Source: Actinidia chinensis (lineage: Eukaryota > Streptophyta > Magnoliopsida > Ericales > Actinidiaceae). Taken from it: 35,000 bases of DNA. A program made the translations under genes and the position numbers. This document shows positions 1 to 11,438 of the stretch, piece after piece. The notes under the pieces were generated by a model, which saw nothing but the letters and a program-made list of their open reading frames with translations, ran no database searches and was not told the DNA's origin. Position 1 is the stretch's first letter. Each line of letters starts with the position of its first letter. The DNA lies in contig VIGQ01001698.1 in the NCBI GenBank assembly GCA_009663005.1, forward strand, positions 1 through 35,000, given 5' to 3'.

Positions 1-184
1 CTGGACTACATGTTTTAAAATTTGATTATTTAAAAACAAAAGTTGAAAATTATAAATATCAAGCTTCTTAAAAACTAGTTTTACCAACTTTTAAAGTTAT
101 TTTTGACTAATATATTTAGAGAAATTATAAACACATAGTACTCCTGTCAAACTTCAAGAAGAACAAAACTCTATATTAATTTGA

Positions 185-409
185 GGTTCCGTTTGGTAAT
201 TATTTTTAAAAAATTTAAGCTTTTGTATATCAACTTATTATAAACTTTTTTTTGCAAAAGATTTTTAATTTTTTACTTAACTACCAATAAACCAAAAAAG
301 CAAAACGAAAAAGTGAAAAAAAAGTAAAAAAATCAACTCTACAGGATTTTTTGGATTATAAAGCTTAAAAAAATCCAGCTGAAAAAAACCGCTGTACCCA
401 AACAGCGCC
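185..409. repeat. MITE, family A copy 1 (GGCTCCGTTTGG-type ends)
   Basis: The left end reads GGTTCCGTTTGGTA and the reverse complement of the right end reads GGCGCTGTTTGGGTA, so the ends form imperfect terminal inverted repeats of about 15 bases. The interior is A/T-rich, and its right half contains an ATCAACTCTACAGGATTT stretch resembling a stretch in the copies at 27552 and 29404. About 225 bp long with no coding capacity, it fits a non-autonomous DNA transposon. The superfamily is uncertain: end sequences of this style are common in Tourist/PIF-Harbinger and hAT MITEs, and I see no clear target duplication here. Confidence 0.6.
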
Positions 410-1991
410 TGCAGGGAGGTTTGTCAAAAACTTTTTTGCATTTTTTATATCATGTAAGTTGGTTTAAGTGGTCTTATCACAACTTCTAAATTTTGTTTCA
501 GGATATTTTTTTATCTCATGTAACTTATTTTAATGCTTTACACTTTCTTTTTTAAAATAATAATTTAATAAAGTTCATCAAATTGCATAGAAAATAATTA
601 TTTACTGCTTTGCTGTGACTAGAAACCCAGTGAAAATAGTCGTTCTGAAAGAACATGCTCCATTCTTCTTCTTTTTCTAATAATAATAAAATAAAGATGC
701 AGTGTCCTAAAAATCCACAAGACCAAATCCAGTGTCATCTTGTTTTTGGCACAATCGCATCACATCAATCATCATCATATATTAGATAACCATCCTGAAA
801 TGTCATGGAAAATCCAGCTAGGTTAGGATTCAAACTACCTAACACCACACTCGAGACAGTATCTTCGACTAACCCAAGTTAACTATGCAGATATTTATCA
901 AATATTCAACTTAAATAGGATAGATATTGCAATTTTGTACTCACGCAACACAAAATCGTTATATGCTTCTTCTCGAATTCATATTAAGTTGCAGGTAATA
1001 GAGTCATTTCTATCATAGATTATGCAACACAAAATCTTTATTATGCTCTTCGCACATTCAATTAGTTTTGCTGTACCGTGCTTTGCTCAACTGCTTACCA
1101 TCCAGCATGCAGTTTTCCTTCCCCTGTTCACTAGGTATTGATTTTTCAAAACAGGATAAAAGATTTTTTGCATAAACGAGAGAGTGGAAGGTAATCTTAG
1201 TGCTCATTTCAATTTTTAATATTTTCATAAAATCTCATGGTTGTAACAGGAATATTAAGGTTTCAAAATGTAGAAATCTCAAAAATTTAAAAGAATGGTT
1301 GAGTCACTACGATAAGTAAAATTGAAATATTTATTTGAATTTTGAAAATTTTTGGGGGCCAAATTATGGAAACAATAAAGTTTCTCAAATACAACCATCC
1401 ACATCAAGTTTTGGCTTGTATTAAACTTCCAAAACAAATGTTTATTCAAGCAAAACAGCTCACAAGAGCTAGTAGATTGAAAAAAGGCTATGTAATTTGG
1501 ATGCCACATCATGACAAATCTAAGGATCAAAATAATAGTTTTTCTTTACGTTCTCATACTCGCATGTTCTCAGGAACCAACAGTATAATTTTTTCAAAGA
1601 TGATAACTAGAACATACCCAATAAAGATAAGCCGTGTTTAAGGGAGAACCACATACTGTTTTCCCATATTCAGCATAAGTTGGCTGCTAATTCTTCATAA
1701 TAAAATCATTTCGTATGCATGCAACATGGTAGTCAACAAAACCAAAGGACAAGTAATAAGATATAACAATCCATAAAAGCACGAACAATTTCAGCACACC
1801 AAATCTACTGTTTCGACTCCTTGATTACAGTCATTGTTTCTCCTCACATGAAAATGTTTACTATATACCAATTCCCAAATTTTTCCTGGAATAACCAGAG
1901 AAAATCAATAAAAACCTAACCCCTCATCACCTAAGAAAATTAGACCAATAAGTTCTTAGATTCTTTATATATCTTTACAAGTCTAGGGTTT
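410..1991. other. AT-rich intergenic DNA
   Basis: There is no recognisable gene. The longest open frame (1342-1641, plus) has no motif or family resemblance that I know, and its composition is that of the surrounding AT-rich DNA. The part next to 1991 lies just 3' of the MADS-box gene and probably includes its 3'UTR and polyadenylation region, but no single poly(A) signal stands out. Confidence 0.5.
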
Positions 1992-2614
1992 TTAAACTAC
2001 ATACATAAGAATTACATCCATATACAAAATAATTTCCTCAAAAACCCCACCAGAAAAGGATCCACCATTTGCACCGCCAGTGCCGCTGACGGAATCCAAG
2101 AAATTCTCCTCTCTCTCCGCAATCCCTCTCCATCTCCTCCTGCACCCTCCGAAACGCCACGCATCAGCACTCCTCCTCACCTTACACTTTAGCTCTTCCA
2201 ATGCAGCCATGTACCTCTCAAGCTCCCCCATCCTAACTCCCCCACAGGCCGGTCCCACCAAACCCCCCCCGCCAGCAGCTTTTTCTCCTCTCCCTCTCCA
2301 CCTCCCCGTACCTCTCGCTTTCCACTGCCACCGTGGCCAACGTCCTTACCGAATCCTACCGGAAACCGGTTTACTACAGCGTCCGCAACGGGCTACCAAA
2401 GGCGAAACGTTTCCTTCCGGCAGGTTACATAAACGGCGATTACCGCCACACTCATCGACGCCGCACAGACGCTCAGCTCGACGGCCTTCTTGAAAACAAC
2501 CCTGCCTTGCGCTGCGAAAACGTGGACTTGCAATTGGCGTCCGTTTCTGTATCGCTTCTTGATTTCAATCCTTTTGCCCGTCCCCTGGTGGTTTTCTCTT
2601 CTCACTGTCTCCAT
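1992..2614 (-). pseudogene. Type I (M-alpha) MADS-box transcription factor, AGL62-like, frame disrupted
   Basis: This is a plant type I MADS-box protein: a nuclear DNA-binding factor recognising CArG-type sites, usually acting in the female gametophyte or endosperm. The chosen start at 2614 has a good context (AAGCCATGG). From it one reads METVRRENHQGTGKRIEIKK, followed by pieces matching the MADS domain: RNGRQLQV, then TFSQRKAGL in another frame, then FKKAVELSV, VAVIAV, and PAGRKRFAFGSP in another frame. Next comes DAVVNRF, an acidic/glycine-rich linker, the M-alpha signature WWDRPVGELG around 2250-2263, and the helix ELERYMAALEELKCKV. The frame ends at a TAA at 1992-1994. The length of about 205 codons and the absence of introns fit the subfamily. 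At least five single-base shifts break the frame, near 2524, 2494, 2470, 2388 and 2235; the first two compensate each other. So it is either a young pseudogene or an intact gene read with indel errors. The family call is firm; the exact orthologue is not. Confidence 0.85.
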
Positions 2615-2632
2615 GGCTTGAGAGTTGCGTTT

Positions 2633-2652
2633 GAGAGAGAGAGAGAGAGAAG
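2633..2652. repeat. (GA)n microsatellite in the MADS-box 5' leader
   Basis: About nine GA units on the plus strand (a CT tract on the gene's coding strand) lie 19-38 bases upstream of the MADS start codon. This is where the transcript start or 5'UTR is expected, so the tract may belong to a pyrimidine-rich leader, common in plant genes. Confidence 0.8.
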
Positions 2653-2659
2653 ACCCGGG

Positions 2660-2691
2660 TTTATAAAGGGTTGTGGTGTGGTGTTTATAAA
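2660..2691 (-). promoter_or_regulatory. TATA boxes of the MADS-box gene
   Basis: Two copies of TTTATAAA occur, at 2660-2667 and 2684-2691, about 46-53 and 70-77 bases upstream of the ATG at 2614. A start 25-30 bases downstream of either box would give a short leader of roughly 15-45 bases that includes the CT tract. The motif is palindromic, so strand is inferred from the gene. Which box is used cannot be told. Confidence 0.5.
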
Positions 2692-3811
2692 AAGTGCAAT
2701 AATGAATTTAGGTCCGCTATTTTTCGGTAGTTTGTTTGCAAGATTCGTTGTCCCGAGGAAAGTTTTGATTTTTTTTTTTGCAAATTTCATTTGGATCTGC
2801 TCGTGGCATACGTCCGTTTTTAAATGAGTTTGGTGTGACGGTTGGAATTGCAAATGGACTGGAAAGGTTTTGATACGCTCATTTTATTATGGCAGCGTTT
2901 TGCCCAACGTTTTTTTTGTTAAAAATATTTCAATTTTGAAGTGGGTTTAGCTAGTTAGCAAAAAAAAGCTAAGAAAGATTTACCCCAAATCTTCTACCTA
3001 TTTTTTTTAGTTATTTTTTTTTATCCCACCTTTTACTTTTAATTTAAAAATAAAAAGCCTCACTATTTCGCATCCCAAATAGCTTCTTACTCTTAACATT
3101 CCAAATCAATCAGTAAAAGCTATGAATTTTAAAGTTAGCCATTTCCGAGTGTTCAAGTTTTTTACTTGGTTAATTCAATTGCTAGCTAACTGCTATAGTG
3201 TACAGAGGAACCGTTTTAAAACCTAAACTTTTTTTGAGATGTTTTATTATTTGTTTCTAAAATACTTTTAAAATCTATTTTCAAAATTAACTTTAGTAAT
3301 GTAAAATAGTTTGTTGTTTCATTTTTAAAACAAAATCAGTTTAAGCAATTGGGAAGGCTTTTATTGCCAGCTGCCACGTCAGCGTACTCGGATGGTAGAA
3401 ATATTAAGAGGAATCAAAATGTAATTTCAGAATTTCTTTACTATAATTATTCCAGGTCATTTTATTCAAATCCTATCGATGATAGATGTTTTGCTAAATA
3501 ATCATTAGATTTTTTTTTGAGTGATTTTTTTTTTGTTTTATTTTATATCTACAAAGATTAAAAGTATTTTTTTTTGTTTGTTTATCCCAAAATGGGTTAT
3601 CCAAATTTATATATGTTAATGAGAGATTTTAAGAATATTATAGACCATAGATCTTTTTTTTTTAATTAATTAGGAAACAAAAAATTAAACTGTGCCTTGT
3701 TACACTATAGCAATAGCTAGCATTTAATTTAACGATGTACAAATTTGAACCCTCGAATGCCTAATTACCAAATTAATGGATTTTATTGATTGATTTGGAA
3801 GTAAAGAATAA
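2692..3811. other. AT-rich intergenic DNA upstream of the MADS-box gene
   Basis: Long T tracts (for example near 3000, 3520-3570 and 3650) and no coding signal on either strand. It contains the distal promoter of the minus-strand MADS-box gene; no further regulatory element could be singled out. Confidence 0.5.
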
Positions 3812-4000
3812 GACCCGTTTTGGATAACTAAATAATTAGCCTTTTTTATTTTTATATTAAAAATAAAAACTATGATTAAAAAAAATACTAAAAGTTGTAG
3901 ATTTTTGGTAAATATTTCTTAATTTTTTTTGCTAAAATAAGCCAAACCCCTTCAAAAATTGGATTTTTTTTAACAGAAAACACTTTAGCCAAACGGTGCC
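3812..4000. repeat. MITE, family A copy 2
   Basis: The left end GACCCGTTTTGGATAA and the reverse-complemented right end GGCACCGTTTGGCTAA make imperfect terminal inverted repeats of about 16 bases around an A/T-rich core of roughly 190 bp. End sequence, size and composition agree with the elements at 185, 27552 and 29404. No coding capacity and no certain target duplication. Confidence 0.55.
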
Positions 4001-4129
4001 TATCAACTTGATTGTAATGAAACCATTCCCTTCCATTCTCATTTGCAATCCAACTGTCAAGACTAAAATCATTTTAAAAAAGTGGACTCGGTCAAAGCTG
4101 GTCAACTCTCAAAAACGTTCTTATTCCTT

Positions 4130-4610
4130 CCTTCTCTCCTCACTAGTCTAGACTCTAAGTCAGACAGACCCAAAAGAAAAAAACCCGTCTCCTCTCTCTC
4201 TCTCATCAGAGCAGATCTTCCCTAAACTGAAATATAGTTCAAACAGAATTGTTTTTCGAATCACAGACTTGGAGACGATACGCTCGTGACTACACTTCCT
4301 CTCTCTTTCCCCTATATATTAGAGGAGTATTTTATTGTGTCTATACGCACGCGTAATAGTGAGAGAAGGTATATATATAGAAGAGGGGTTTCGTTTTCCC
4401 CTGATTGCGATTGCGAGGGCTCAATGTCTTTGGGAGGAGACGCGACGAATTAGAGACACAGTTGTGATTCGAAGATTTTCGTGGGGGTTGATCTCGCTCT
4501 TGTTGGTATCGATGGACCTAATTTCTGTTTTTCGGCATTCTATCAGGGTCTTTCTGGCTTCCGATTTTGAATTTGTCTTGGCGACAAAACACACATGAAC
4601 TATCCGCACT
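4130..4610 (+). promoter_or_regulatory. Promoter / 5'UTR-like region of an unidentified plus-strand gene
   Basis: Composition changes sharply from AT-rich DNA to a less AT-rich stretch starting with a CT tract (4187-4204), as in many plant core promoters and leaders. TATA-like sequences occur at about 4312-4320 and 4369-4379. Downstream, to about 4610, runs leader-like sequence with several upstream ATGs and short frames. An 87-codon frame (4335-4598) has no recognisable motif. A leader followed by a long 5'UTR intron would look like this, but I could not find coding exons further on that I recognise, so gene identity is open. Confidence 0.3.
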
Positions 4611-5863
4611 GCATAAAGGGAATGTGTTAATGTATATGTCTGGTCTTTTGGGATAACGAATTAGGGCCATGGAATTGTGGTTGTATGGTTTTTTTATTGC
4701 GTTCGTTCATTCATAGTATGGTGAACCCACATCACATTCGCTGATTGTCGATATGATGTGATACTTCATTGAAACACATTTCTATTTGCGGCACAAATGA
4801 CCCAAATGCAGTATCCGATGGTCCTAGTCTATAGCATTACTCTAGTTCTAGGATGCATCTTAGTGGTGTCCATAATGCATTAGGTTTTGTCGTTTGGGCA
4901 CATTGAGAATAGTGAAAGAGGAAACTCCCACTCCCATTCCCCATCTCTTGTCTCTTGACTTTGATATCTAGTGTTATTTGATGGATAAAAGATGTTATCC
5001 AAGGTTTTGTGGTCGATCAATGTCGCTATGGTATTGATGAACGATTTTAATAGAGTTTTGTGGATTTATATACATCCTTTCTGCTAATAGATGCAATTGC
5101 ATACATGAAATGTATATGTTATATCTGTGTGTCCTGTCTTAAAAAATGGGTAAGTGATTCTGGTTTTAATAGATTTTTGTTTGTGTTTTTATAGGAATTT
5201 GAATTATTTTAGTGATTTTGTTTATTAATATGATTTATATTAGTATTATTGACATGTCTTCACAGATGATTTGGCTGTACTGCAGTATTAGAGACTTTAG
5301 CATACCTTCCCTTTTCTGTGCTTTTGCTTCTCTGCATTTCCCGCTTCCCTCTTACGCCTTTTCTAGTCTTTACCTTTTCTCTTTTCTCTCTTCCCTTCTA
5401 AATAGCTCATTCTTGTCTTTATCTTGATTTCTTTCTACTGTAATCTCCCTTTATAATCTTCTCTCTATGTTTCTTTCTTCTTTCCTTTCTTATCTTTATA
5501 ATTCCTATCCCATCATAGAACTATCTAACTTGACCAAATTAGCATGCTACAATTTGCAAGCCCATGTGTTGAAAAATCCTCATGACGTCATACTGCATCA
5601 TTTAGTTTTGCGTTTAATTTTATTTTTCTGGTATTTATATTGGCACTCTCACGTGTATCGTCTGGCATTTATTAACGTGGCATTTCTGGTAAAAAAAATG
5701 GAAAGATTAATGTCGTTTTATGATTGTTTAGGTTCATTTATCTTGTTGATGATTCTGATTGATTCATGTCATTAAGTCATTTTTGATGAACTATATTTTT
5801 GTCCCGGTTGTGTTATTTTAGAGCGATGACAACCCTTTTAAGAGTGATTTTTTATTTTTTTGT
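4611..5863. other. Non-coding, possibly intronic DNA
   Basis: AT-rich sequence with a pyrimidine-rich block at about 5290-5480 (CTT/TCT runs). Open frames here (5212-5427 and 5467-5775) are translations of pyrimidine runs rich in F, L and S, not protein families. Would be intron if the leader at 4130-4610 is real. Confidence 0.4.
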
Positions 5864-8700
5864 CTCTCCTTTATTGTTTTTTGGGTGTTTTGGAATTGAT
5901 TGTAATTTGTAATAACTTGTTACCATAAGCCAAAGTCATTTTAAGAAGGCATTATATATTCTTCTTTTGATGGTTTTAGATAAATGTAATTAAATATGTG
6001 GATTTGTCTGCCAGCTAGCCGGACCCAAAAGCCCCAACTTGTAAAAAACAATTGTGATATACAAACTTTGAAATTTTTAATAAGTTCTTTTGAATGCTTA
6101 TGCTCCACTGGACCAATGCCGTGATGTGTTTACAATGCCATGTGGAGGCAAAATAAGACTCATCGTTTGCTTATGCCAGCCAGAGCCTGCTAGGAGCAGC
6201 AAACCTGTGTGCTTACCACTGTCCACTTTCCTTTTTGTTGCATTTTTTATTGTGAAATTAATTTAGTTGCCATGAACAGATTTTCCTCGAACTTTTAGCT
6301 TAAAAGATAGCATTTAAAACCATATACTGAAATTGCAAAATAAAGGCCACAAGCCTTTTCATTCATTCAGATAGAGAGACCAGAGAGAGAGAGAGAATTT
6401 TAAGATAGCAGAGACAGATTTGCTGGGTTCCAGTTATTCCCAAGGCACATACTTCTGACAAGTAGATGATTGGCAGGAACAAGGTCTTTTTGAAGCCTTT
6501 GCTGGATGTTATAATATCTTGGTTCCTCACGGTTAAATATTTGTTTCCACATTCTATCATGTCTGTTTTGTTCCCAATTTTAGTTTCAGCTCAGTAATGC
6601 AACCACTGCACGCACACACTTATGCGTCTGCATGTTTTTCTTTGCATTTTTAAATAGAAATATAGATTGTGTAGTTTTTTTTCTGGGATTTTGTCCTGCT
6701 TTTGCTAATCGTAGGGAGGCTAGATGTAACTCTTATGGCATGTTATTTGGCATAGGTTGCGTTGCCCGCGACTGATGAATATAACATAAGAAGTGAATCC
6801 TCTCCTCTCTCTCCTGATTTTCTCTTCTTCTTGATGGTTTTATCTCCTAATTTTAAGCAAAGCTAAGAATTAGTGCTGGACCTTTTATCTGGTTTTCTGT
6901 ATATGCAATTGAAAGTTGGAAATTTTAAACCAATTTGCATATTCCTTGGATGTGTATGCTCTATGTGGACCAATGGTTCCATATTTGTTTAATTTACATT
7001 GGTGGTGTATAGACATACTTTTGGTTGCTGATGCTAGTGGAGAGGCCCCGAGAGTTGAGAAGTACTTTTTCTAGGCACGTCATGCAGTTGCATTATTATA
7101 TGGAAGTTGCTGTAAATATCCCTTAAACATATACTTTCTGACATGTTTTAAAACCGGAACCGGGTTGAACCGGAAAAGGTGCCCGGGTCACGGGTCACGG
7201 TTCAACCGTCGGTCAACCGTTTTGAACCGTTATCGGACCGTGACGTCATACATTATTATATAGATAAAAAATAAACATAATTGGGGGTTAATTGCAATAA
7301 TTTTAACATTGTGAGTCAAGTTGAGATATACTTACAATTGTGAGGGTCTAAAGTATGATTAAACCCAAAAAAAATCAAACATCCTCCGGTTCATCCGGTT
7401 CAACTAACCGGTTCAACCACCGTTTCCCGTTCAACCGCCGGGTTGACTGAGTTGACCGGGTTTTTGACCAAACTGATTTTGGTGGGTAACCGGACCGTTT
7501 TTCCGACCGTTGCCGGTTCAACCGTTGAACCGGCCGGTTGTGGTCCGGTTTTTAAACCTTGCTTTCTGAATCATGCTTTCGTGCCTGCCACGAAACACGT
7601 TCTCCATGCACTTCTTTATACTTTTTTGGAGATAGAGGAGGGCTATACTTAGAAAATAAAGGGAAATTTATGTAATTTTTGTGATCCAGGCAGCGTCTTT
7701 AAAAGAGCTTTTTTAATTTTCAAAGATTTAAGTTGTTTTGGTTTGAGCCATAGTGCCTGTTTATGTAGCTTTTGCTTGTCTGATGCACGTTGCTGAATCT
7801 TTGTATTCTGTCCATATTTGATTTTGTCTTGCTTTAATTTTTTCATCAAATAATTGATATATGTGGGTCTCCGTGTTTGATTTATGCACACAACTTGTGA
7901 CACTTACATTTATTGTGTGTTAGTGAGCCTTAAAATGTTTGGGAATGGATAGGAGGAAGCGCGTCAATTGGAGGACACTTACCCGACAAGGGAATACTGA
8001 GTGCATTGTCTCAAGCAGATAATGACTGCCTGAAGTGGGAGAATTCGTACATACGCCAAGGGTTTTCTTTGAGCTGTCTAAAGGATTCCTTGTCCAAGTC
8101 TTGACCCCACGGCTAGGACAATGGTGCTGGCCTATCTCGATCTGGGGTTAGGGGGAATAAGTAGAGATGTGCCCTTGCCCATTTGTCACCTCATAAGACT
8201 ATAGCATAGCACTACACCGTGGTGTGAAGATGCGTGACCAGGCCACATAGCTCGAACGGACGTGGGAAAGTTCAAATCGTAATTTTTTGTTAAAAGATCT
8301 TGCAATATACTCACAATGTAGGTATTCATGATTTGTCAAAAAAATCATGGATTTTTAATTTGTTCTAACAACTGCCGAGATTATTCAATCCACAAGAAGT
8401 ATTTAAATCATTTTGCACACATCCATGAACCAATATCGGCTATCTGCGTTGAATTAAGTTTTATATAAAAATGATTTTAGTCACAACTTAACACACCCCA
8501 ACAACATGTTGAATCACCTCGTAGGCAGGCTCGGGCCATCTTTTCTTTTACCACCATTTAATCTATTAGTCAGTCAATCACACCGGTGAAAAATGCATCA
8601 TATAATATTTCCTTTACCTTTTGAACGACTTTTGTTCCATCTTCCCTAGCAGGTTGTGCATTTTGTGGGTAACTGCAACTTTACGTTCTTGCTTGCTTGT
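5864..8700. repeat. Large duplicated unit, copy 1
   Basis: This segment is collinear with the later segment 8911-13300. Block X (5864-6525) matches 8911-9565. Block Y (6531-7001) matches 11441-11916. Block 7626-7920 matches 11916-12216. Block Z (7930-8700) matches 12623-13300. Distinctive shared stretches include CCATGAACAGA, GCTGGATGTT, CTCTATGTGGACCAA, ATCAAATAATTGATATATGT and ATCACCTCGTAGGCAGGC. The copies differ by dense one-base indels as well as substitutions. Copy 1 uniquely holds 7002-7626, which includes a hAT-type MITE, and lacks the block found at 12217-12622 in copy 2. I recognise no gene inside it. Confidence 0.8.
7134..7569. mobile_element. hAT-type MITE with perfect 8-bp target-site duplication
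   Basis: The element proper is 7142-7561 (420 bp). It begins CATGTTTTAAAACCGG, and the reverse complement of its end is CAAGGTTTAAAAACCGG, giving terminal inverted repeats of about 16 bases. It is flanked by an exact CTTTCTGA at 7134-7141 and 7562-7569. An 8-bp target duplication is the hallmark of hAT transposases. Both subterminal regions are packed with GGTTCAACCGG-type motifs in both orientations, as in known plant hAT MITEs, around an AT-rich centre. It has no coding capacity and would have moved by a transposase supplied elsewhere. The exact target duplication suggests it is not very old. Confidence 0.88.
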
Positions 8701-8910
8701 ACTTTGCGCGCACCCCAATAACATGTTGAATCACCTCAAGCAGGCTCGGGCAATCTTTTCTTTTACACCATTTAATCTATTATTCATGTCATTCAACCGG
8801 ATGATGAAAGGCATCGTTATATTCCTTTACCTTTTGAAACTACTTATTTTCCATCTTCCCTGAGGTTGTGCAATTTTTGTGTGTAAGTGCGACTTTACAT
8901 TATGTTTTTT
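8493..8910. repeat. Tandem duplication, about 217-bp period
   Basis: 8493-8700 and 8710-8910 are two copies of the same sequence, both with the core ACATGTTGAATCACCTC, then GCAGGCTCGGGC, CATTTAATCTATTA, CCTTTACCTTTTGAA and CCATCTTCCCT. A further copy of the first half lies at 13188-13300. The second copy directly abuts block X of unit copy 2, so it looks like the tail of a middle unit whose remainder has been deleted. Confidence 0.75.
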
Positions 8911-9565
8911 TCTCTCCTTTATTGTTTTGGGTGTTTGATTGATTGTATTTGTATAACTTTGTTTAACATAAGCAAAGTCATTTCAGGCAATTATATATCT
9001 TCTTTTGATGTTTTAGACAAATGTAATTAAATATGTGTATTTACCAGCTAGCACGTGGACCCCAAAACAAAAAAAAGCCCCACTTGTAAAAACATTGTGA
9101 TTACAAAGCTGAAAATTTTTAATATAGTTTCTTTTGAATGCTTTGGCTCTCACTGGACCATATGCTGTGCATAGTTGTTAAAATGCCATGTGGAGGCAAA
9201 TGAAAGACTCTTCGTTGTCTATGCCAGCCAGGAGCCTAGCTAGCAGCATGCAAACTGTGTTGTGTACAACTGGCACTTTCCTTATATTGCATTTTATTGT
9301 GAAATTAATTGTTGCCATGAACAGAATGTTTCCCTGAAACCTTTTTAGCTTTAAAAGATAGCATTTAAACCATACACGTTGAAATTGCAAATAAAGGCCA
9401 CAATCCTTTTCATTCATTTCAGAGATAGAGAAAGAGGAAGGTTTGAGATAGGAGAGACATATTGCTGGGTTCCGTCATTCCCAAGGCACATCTTCTGACA
9501 AGGAGATGATGGTAGGAAAACGTTGCTTTTTGAGGCCTTTGCTGGATGTTAATAATTATCTTGCT

Positions 9566-11438
9566 TTTGGTTACACCATAAAAGTGTAATTATAAATCTT
9601 TAATTTTTGTACTTTGTTAGACTTAGATAGCATTATTTGTTATTTTAGTTAGATATTTGTTTATATATTTTGTGTGTTTTTGTATGTTTACATGGCTAAT
9701 AAAGAAAAAAAAGAAAAAGAGAAAAAGCCAAACCGACCGGGTGGGAGATGAGCAGTGCCCAAATTGTTGAACACGCTTCCATTATCTCCCAAGCCTCATG
9801 CTAACACAAACAGTTTGGCAAAGAAAATTAACAAATTTTTGCAAAGAAATCAACATTCCACGGATTCAGAAAAAGATCAGAAGTCAAACCGCCTTACTCC
9901 ACCGGTCCAGCTTGCCCACGTTCGGGATGTTGATCAGTGAGTTTGCTGCGATTCATTTTTCCAAATTTTCAAAGCTTCATTCAATCTCCAAGAGACAAAA
10001 CATCATTTGTCCATTATGATGGACAAGCCACGCAACTTTGTATGACTTTAAATTAGCCATGTTCACATTAGAAAGTAAAATACTGGCTCCTTCTTCTCTC
10101 CCTCCCGTGCTCTTTCCTCAATCTCTTGGATTCTGTCCCTCTCCTTTTTCTATAAAAGGAGGATGAGGGGAGGTCTAAAGATTTTTTGTGTTGGTTTTAG
10201 AATAAAAGAAGTTTAGATAAATTGTGAGTTTGAAGTTTAGTTTTCAATTTTGAAGGTTCTCGTCTTTCTCTCATTGTTGTCGTTCAATATTGTTTAGTTT
10301 CTAAGTTCGATAATTTTTTACTTTATATTGCTAGCCCGGATAATTTTATTGCTTTCTTTACCACCATGTTGGACGATTCTATCTCCCAGACGGACGCTTT
10401 ATCGCTTATTTTACTGCTTATATTTTTATCGTTTTTTTATCGCTTATTGAACCACCACATGGACGTTTATTTCGGCCATGCCGGACGGTTTTATTGCTTA
10501 ATTTATCGGTTACATTTTTCGCTGAATTGGCTAGGTTAATTTGCTTTATCATTTTCTGTTTAAGTGCTCTTTATTTTTATTTGTTTACACTGCCCACATT
10601 TTTATTGTTGTATCTCTGTCATTGCCTTTTTTTTTCTTTTATTATTTTATTGCTTATGTTTTTACTTATTTTGTTTGCTTCTCTCTCTTTAAGATTGGTT
10701 ATATATTCATATTATCCCTAAATTGTTTGTAAGTTTTATTTTTTTATATTTAATATTTAAAAATTTTCATAATGAAGATAGTAGCTAAATTTTATATCTT
10801 GGTGGTTGATTGTGAAAAATTGGTTATGTCTTGGATGAAAGGATTTGAGATTTGGGTTTAAAAGTTATATATTTGTTTTTTTTATCATCTTTATCTTCAT
10901 TGTTCTAATAATTATGGAAAACTTGATGATTGATTATGTTCGGCAACGCTTATGCAAAGCCTAGTCTTAGTTAAGACTTGCGTGAATCGATGGTATTCAT
11001 CTTTGAATTTAACAACCAGATCTAATCTAGAAAATGAAGTTTTTAAAGAACAAAGGGTTTTGTGCTAAATCTCTCGAATCGAGACTCACGACGAAGTCGA
11101 AGGATTTGAGTTATAAACATCTCACCTTTGGGAATCTCAGACACAATATCCGTTAAACGATTAACCCCTAGATAATTTCACATTAATTACAAAAATTTTA
11201 TTTCAGCTATTTATTTGTATTTGTGAAAAGTTGAACTCAAACAAATTCTAAAATAATCAAATTTTAAATTTTAGAAATATTTTGTTCATCATTTGGTGAA
11301 GTAATTGAGAGGGAAAACTCTTTCCTTCAGTCTTAACTCCACAACTCCCGTGAATCGACTCGTACTCCGATTATACTACTCCTCCGGCCTTCTCTTGGGG
11401 TCTATCCTCAAGCGCACGTTTGCGAGAGATCCTTTTTT
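9566..11438. mobile_element. Unclassified 1.9-kb insertion in unit copy 2, possibly LTR-retrotransposon-derived
   Basis: Defined by comparison: unit copy 1 runs continuously across about 6521-6530, where copy 2 is interrupted. Inside there is a TATA-like CTATAAAAGG at about 10150 followed by a pyrimidine/T-rich leader-like region, an arrangement often seen in LTRs, and a TG-start candidate at about 9590. I could not find matching TG/CA ends, a 5-bp duplication, a primer-binding site, or gag/pol coding sequence. Short T-rich sequence similar on both sides (CTTTTGG and CTTTTTTG) is weak evidence for a target duplication. A solo LTR or a non-autonomous element would both fit; that part is inference. 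Confidence 0.5.
10362..10510. repeat. Degenerate tandem repeat inside the insertion
   Basis: Two units of about 90 bases begin at roughly 10362 and 10452. Each starts with CCACCA then TGGACG, is followed by a second GGACG about 20-25 bases on, and ends with a T-rich TTAT(C/T)GCTTA stretch. Period and order agree but the units have diverged. Confidence 0.45.

Noticed and set aside
2080..2827. Two plus-strand open frames of 137 and 164 codons
   Set aside because: They are antisense to the MADS-box gene and its promoter; the minus strand carries the recognisable conserved motifs.
9566..11438. Confident call of an LTR retrotransposon
   Set aside because: No paired LTRs, primer-binding site, polypurine tract or gag/pol motifs could be found, so it is left unclassified.
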